NCBI RefSeq assembly: GCF_002994745.2
Contig: NC_037088.1
Location: 64,374,397 to 64,438,396 of the forward strand
Origin: Rosa chinensis
Lineage: Eukaryota; Streptophyta; Magnoliopsida; Rosales; Rosaceae
Length of the DNA stretch: 64,000 bases
Direction of reading: 5' to 3'
The stretch's first letter is position 1, and each line of letters opens with the position of its first letter. The position numbers and the translations under genes were made by a program. Shown here in pieces: positions 59,251 to 64,000 of this stretch. The notes below the pieces were generated by a model. That model saw nothing but the letters and a program-made list of their open reading frames with translations. It did no database searches and was not told the origin of the DNA.

Positions 59251-60190
59251 CTGTCCCTACCTGTGGCTAAAAATCAATAAGACAAGGCACGCTCACGAAT
59301 GTATCAAGAAAGAACATTTGCTTTAAGGAAAGAATCTTTTGCAATCTTTGTTTCTATGTAATTGTAAAACTACATAGAAACATGGCATATTATAAACTGC
59401 TGAAGTAAATTTGAAAAAAAAAAATTTGGTATATCAAATGAAGCATATATAGAGGAATCACAAAAAGAAGACTCACCTAGGTCATAGAAAACCAAAAAAG
59501 CGATATATTGAATGACATTACCTGACTGAGATGAACAGAAATCACCAATTTAGGGTAGTGATAGAGAGACCTGAAAGAAAAGGGGGAAATTAGGGTATAA
59601 CGAGCAATAATCCTCCAATCAATTTAAACCTTCATACACGCAATAACAAACCTTGCTTGATTCTGTAGTCGTGATAGCAACTGAGGCCGGATTGCTAAGA
59701 ACCAGCTTTGTGCGAGAGAGCGAGAGAAAGAGTCTTGCAGTCTAGCTTTAGGAGATGGGATGGGAACTTATTTAGATCGATGTTCAGTTTTTTATTTTTA
59801 TTTTATTGCTGATACGACATGTTTTGAGTTCTGTGGCAAAACCTCCTTATTTTCTACCTATTTACGACAGTGTGCGCGACGGCATTTAATGGGGGACGCA
59901 AATATATCGGCGCCAATTTTAGGCGCTTAATTTAGCCTAAAATTAAAGACTTTTGCAAGGGCCGCGTCTCGTGTCGCAAATAAGTATCACAAATAAGCCT
60001 TTTTCTTGTAGTGAGATAAAAACACGGATGTTGAATGAATTTTCTTTTAAAATTCTAATAACGCCCTCACTCATTTGAGAAAATAACAACCCTTACCTAC
60101 ATATACTTCTAGTATCATCGTAGAGAAACACTTGTTGATTTGATTTTGCCAATATTGGGTTCATAATATCTTCTATAAGCCCCATAATTT
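59251..60190. other. Intergenic with a lone CACTA-type 3' terminus
   Basis: TTTTTCTTGTAGTG ends at about 60014 and reads as the reverse complement of a CACTACAAGAAAAA terminus. It is preceded by sub-terminal 'CGCAAATAAG' and 'CACAAATAAG' repeats. I found no matching 5' end in the window, so this is either a truncated element or the other end is diverged. Confidence 0.5.
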
Positions 60191-60262
60191 TGACGCCATG
60201 CATCCTGCCCAGCTATACCATTCCAATCTTACAAGAAGTACATATGATTTGTAAAACAACCT

Positions 60263-60679
60263 TCAACAGTTCAACACTTGAAGCAACAAGTGCAATGGTG
60301 GAGTTTCCGCCAACAAATAGGGCAACATCTCCCAAGTCCATTCATTCCCATCCACAGTCACTTGAAATACTAGAAAAACTCTGGTTGTTTTTACATAATC
60401 ATAAATCCTCTTAACCAACACGAGACCTTGATCCTTAAATAGGCAAGTATCGTAGGCAACTTCATCAACACCAAACTTGCTAAACTTTTCTGGAAAGACC
60501 ACTTCTAGAGGGGGTAATGGAGCAACCTTAATAATTGCATTATCGTTCCTCATCCCTTTAGACCAGTGTAATGAGTTTATTAGTGTTATTCCATATTTCC
60601 CGTCCACACTAGGGAGTAGGGAGTTTAATTTTTGTAAACTGATGGGAACATTTTTTGTAATTTTATCATTTTGGGTCAA
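60263..60679 (-). pseudogene. Unidentified open frame, probable gene fragment
   Basis: A 138-codon minus-strand frame has protein-like composition ('HWSKGMRNDNAIIKVAPLPP', 'FGVDEVAYDTCLFKDQGLVL') but begins without an ATG and has a stop just upstream. It abuts the transposon inserted at 60689. It might be the remnant of an F-box-associated type protein; I cannot name it with confidence. Confidence 0.35.
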
Positions 60680-60688
60680 TAATCCTTA

Positions 60689-62234
60689 GGGTGCGGTTAT
60701 TGCCACCCTTCCATTTTCTTAGTTCATCCTACAAACATTTGAATTATTGAAATACTATATTACTCAAGTATAAAATGACTAATAAGTACACTAATTTTCT
60801 AAAATCCAAATCTATAAGGAAAACTATATACATAACCAATTAATTAAATACAAAGACTACTTAATTTCTCATTGGATAACATTAATCTTCATCATCTTCA
60901 TCCAAATTTGAATTTATTAATTACTTCTTCTTTTTTGTGTCTTTGTTGCCTACTTGCCTCCTCATTGAGTTCATTATTTAATTCACAAAACTATTAATGT
61001 TAATTTCATCAAAATCTTTGCAATACCCTTTGTGAACACCGAAACTAAAAATTTAAAACACAAAAAAAAAAAAATCTCTTCTTTTTTGCTTATAGTTGTT
61101 AAATTACTAATCTTTTAATATAGATGGAAGAGAGTTTCTATTGGGATCTCCATATTTGCTCATTTGACCTCACTCTATTATGAATTATTAAATGACATAT
61201 ATAACCTACTATAAAATGACTATTAAGGACAATAATTATACCAAGAAATATTATATTTATTTTTTTTAAACTTTCCAATTCAATAATATTAGATTGTATT
61301 CCTTATTATTTTCCTTATATATTTTCATTTTCCAATTTCACTACATACTTATTAAAGCATTCATATATATTTAATAAGAATTAAAAATATGATTAAGATC
61401 ATGTGACATAAAAAAGTATGATATATATGTTGAACGCATATTGGTGAGGGAAAACAAAATAAATCCTCTTATGATTTATGACCTAAATCTAAGTCAATCC
61501 ATTATATTTTGGGAAAAAAATAATAATAATTAATCATGTGGTACAAAAAATACATAAAAAAAAATAAACATTAAAAAACAAATGATTTTTTTTTTAGAAT
61601 AAAAACAAAATGATTTCTTCAATTTTTTTTGCACAGCTAAAATAGAAGGAAAAAAAACATAATAGTTCATGGCATTTTCTTACTGATTAGACATTAATTT
61701 TTGAAACTCAAGTTTGATTAAGAAATGTATATTTAGTTAAGATTTATAGAGTGATTAAATCATTGAAATGACTAAATTTTTTATTTTAAAGATAATTTAT
61801 AATTTGTTTGCAAATTATATGAGTGAGGTTATTTGAGGAAGTTTAGTGAGGTTTAGTGAGTAAATTTAGTATTTGAAAATTTGATAAGAGATGTAAAAAG
61901 CATAGAGGTCAAGTGAGCAAATTTGGAGGTTCAAATAGAAAAACTCTAGATGGAAATTAATAGACGAACGATGATACATGAATTTTTTTTTTTTAATGAA
62001 AGTAAATCAGATTATGATTTTATTAGGAAACTTTAGCATATTTTAGTTTTTTTATTGGTATAAATTAAATGAGAGATTTTAGTTAATTTTTTAAAATTGG
62101 ATATGTTATATAAGGATATTTTTGGAAAGATAAATGGGTTAGATAAGTAAATTTAATAATTGAAATTAAAACGTAGGGTGTAATGAGCAAGTAGAGTGAA
62201 CAAAGAAAATTGTAGGGTGACAATAGCCACACCC
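60689..62234. mobile_element. 'GGGTGCGG' MULE-like element, copy B (1546 bp)
   Basis: The ends GGGTGCGGTTATTGCCACCC and (reverse complement) GGGTGTGGCTATTGTCACCC are flanked by TAATCCTTA and TAACCCTTA (60680-60688, 62235-62243), 8 of 9 matching. The sub-terminal sequences of its two ends differ from each other, but each matches the opposite end of copy C, so B and C lie in inverted orientation. It contains a nested element at 61130-61946. Confidence 0.9.
61130..61946. mobile_element. Nested TIR element (817 bp) inside copy B
   Basis: The ends GAGAGTTTCTATTGGGATCT and (reverse complement) GAGTTTTTCTATTTGAACCT continue into 'CC.ATTTGCTCA.TTGACCTC'. Perfect 9-bp duplications TAGATGGAA flank it (61121-61129, 61947-61955). 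AT-rich interior with no coding sequence. It is absent from copy C, which lets the insertion be read directly. Confidence 0.92.
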
Positions 62235-62314
62235 TAACCCTTATTTACCTGGATTCTTGCCCCTATAATATAAGGAATAGGGGAGTTCTTTTTCTCTTTA
62301 CATGAGAACGAAAA

Positions 62315-63273
62315 AGGTGCGGCTATTACCACCCTACCAATTTGTTTTGTTCACCATACTTGCTCATTACACCATATATTTTAATTTCAATTATTAAATT
62401 TACTTATCTAACCCATTTTTCTTTCCAGAAATATCCTTATAAGATATATTCAATTAAAAAAGATTTTTTTAAAACTTAAATTTCTCATTTAATTTATACC
62501 AATAAAAAAGTAAAATATATTAAAGTTTCATAATAAAATCATAATCATATTTACTTCCTTTTTTTTTTCTTTCAATTTCAATGTTTGTCTATTTCAATTC
62601 ATGTTAAAATATTAGTAAGTTAATAACTATGAGCAATGAAGAAGAGATTGTTTTTTTTTTTTGTATTTTAAATTTTTCACTTTCGGTGCTCACAAAGGGT
62701 ACTGCAAAAATTTTGATGAAGTTCACACTAATGGTTTTATGAATTGAATAATGAATTAGCGATAAGAAGGCAACAAAAAGACGAAAAATAGTAATAAATT
62801 CACATTTGAGTGGAGAAAATGAAGATTAATGTTATCCAATAAGAAATTAAGTAGTATGTTATTTAATTAATTGGTTACTAGCCACTTGACACGCACTATG
62901 TGCGTGCCATTTGGCCGTTTATTTTTGAAAATTTATGAAAATAGATAAAGATTGAAAAATAAAAAAGAAAATAAATGGATAGTGGGTAGTTATTTTCAGT
63001 TTTATGACTAATATCAATTTCACCCTCTCATGATAAAAATGTTGTTATTCTTCATATTAATAAACTATGGGCATTACATGTACTTCAAAAATTTAACCAT
63101 TCTCTACATAATTGGCTTAATTAATAAAGATGTATTTATTTTTCCTTACATATTTAAATTTTAGAAAATTAGTGTACTTATTAGTCATTTTGCACTTGGA
63201 TAATATAGTCTTTTAATAATTTAAATGATTGTAAGGTGAACTAGAAAATGGTAGTGTGGCAATAGCCGCACCC
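62315..63273. mobile_element. 'GGGTGCGG' MULE-like element, copy C (959 bp)
   Basis: The ends AGGTGCGGCTATTACCACCC and (reverse complement) GGGTGCGGCTATTGCCACAC are flanked by GAACGAAAA and GAATGAAAA (62306-62314, 63274-63282), 8 of 9 matching. It lies about 80 bp from copy B in the opposite orientation, so the facing ends form a long inverted repeat (62130-62234 with 62315-62420). Confidence 0.9.
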
Positions 63274-63282
63274 GAATGAAAA

Positions 63283-63712
63283 TAACAAAACTTTTTTTTT
63301 TTTTTTGAAAAAAATTCGTTCGTATTTCAGTGTTTCTCAAGTTCAGACATATTCTAAAAGTCAAACTCTACACATTCTATGAGATCGAGTATGGAATTCT
63401 GTTTACTCACTTTAAATTGAGTATCCGTTTCCATCCTTTTCCTACTAGGATTGAAAATCTTGTATTTTAGGTGGGCTTCCTTGAGACGGCTTTCTTGTTC
63501 TTTTATTTTCACTTGTTGCATGGATGGTCTGTCACTCTATCATATATAATATAAAGTTTGAGGAGGATCCTTGTTGGTGAACTAGAGGTACCCATCTCAT
63601 ACTTCAGTTCTTAGTTCTCATACATACATCCTCGTACTAAAAACTAATTGTGTTGTCCAAGCTAGTATCATACCGGCTACATCGGTCTAGATAAAATACA
63701 CAAACATCGAAG
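63283..63712. other. Intergenic, no gene seen
   Basis: T-run near 63291-63306 and AT-rich sequence. Nothing recognised. Confidence 0.4.
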
Positions 63713-63898
63713 CCCAAGTGATGAGGAATAGTGGAGAATTGAGTTAGGAATAAAATAGATCGAGCTTGATTCCATCCAATTTGACAAAAGAATATGTAGA
63801 CTAAACCCAAGTGATGAGGAATAGTGGAGAATTGGGTTAGGAATAAACTAGACCAAGCTTGATTCCATCCAATTTGACAAAAGAATATGTAGACTACG
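63713..63898. repeat. 93-bp tandem duplication
   Basis: 63713-63805 and 63806-63898 are near-identical head-to-tail copies ('CCCAAGTGATGAGGAATAGT' start), differing at a few bases. Confidence 0.95.
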
Positions 63899-64000
63899 GC
63901 CCAGTTTGGTATTGCTGTAAGCAGAAACAGCTGGGTGTTTGGCAAACTGTTTTTTAAAGTGTCGTGAGAACGAAAGACAATTTCTGAGTGTTTGGTAAGT
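63899..64000. mobile_element. Partial element running off the window
   Basis: From about 63897 the sequence 'CGGCCCAGTTTGGTATTGCT' resembles the terminus of a widespread plant MITE. The rest lies beyond the window end, so the call is tentative. Confidence 0.4.

Noticed and set aside
1..64000. CRISPR arrays, operons or bacterial-type systems
   Set aside because: The window is eukaryotic; the regular tRNA-like array has long AT-rich spacers that are themselves repeated.

Overview
This is a 64 kb piece of plant nuclear chromosome. Intron-bearing genes with GT-AG junctions, a plant-type beta-tubulin, a PAR1 family secreted protein, an RNA polymerase III subunit, a miR393 hairpin and a CYP72-clan P450 cluster, set in AT-rich DNA full of small DNA transposons, point to a eudicot. 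A Rosaceae source is my guess from general look only; nothing here proves it.

Layout. 1-2.4 kb: simple repeats and a decayed LINE tail. 2.42-7.40 kb: a tandem array of about 16 tRNA-like units, period about 325 bp, all with the tRNA sense on the minus strand, bounded on both sides by LINE RNase H pieces. 10.1-14.3 kb: beta-tubulin (+) convergent with PAR1 (-). 14.3-21.9 kb: gene-poor, holding a Tourist-like MITE, a Pack-MULE carrying a PCF11-like gene fragment, and MIR393 (-). 21.9-29.9 kb: RPC3, the Pol III subunit gene (+, 14 exons), convergent with a three-exon gene of unknown function (-). 32.2-41.8 kb: two tandem P450 pseudogenes, broken by frameshifts and invaded by a GC-rich (TA)n-flanked insert, a MULE and a hAT element. 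42.3-45.3 kb: a TRIM retroelement and a CACTA element with another TRIM nested in it. 46-55 kb: mostly transposon remnants and foldback MITEs. 55.9-58.4 kb: the only P450 copy of the cluster with an open reading frame. 58.7-64 kb: retro-insert, CACTA end, and two copies of a MULE-like family, one of which contains another element.

How it fits together. The expressed part is ordinary housekeeping and regulation (cytoskeleton, Pol III, miR393 control of auxin receptors, a secreted PAR1 protein), plus one probably working CYP72-clan monooxygenase left from a local duplication whose other two members have died. Most of the rest can be assigned to insertions with visible target-site duplications, giving a readable nesting order.

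The most unusual structure is the tRNA-like array. The best copies keep an A box, a B box, a T-run behind the 3' end, a TATA-rich leader with CAA just before the start, and a nearly complete cloverleaf. At least five cores look identical by eye, and the units are arranged in a four-unit higher-order repeat. All coordinates were derived by reading; no alignment, folding or database search was run.
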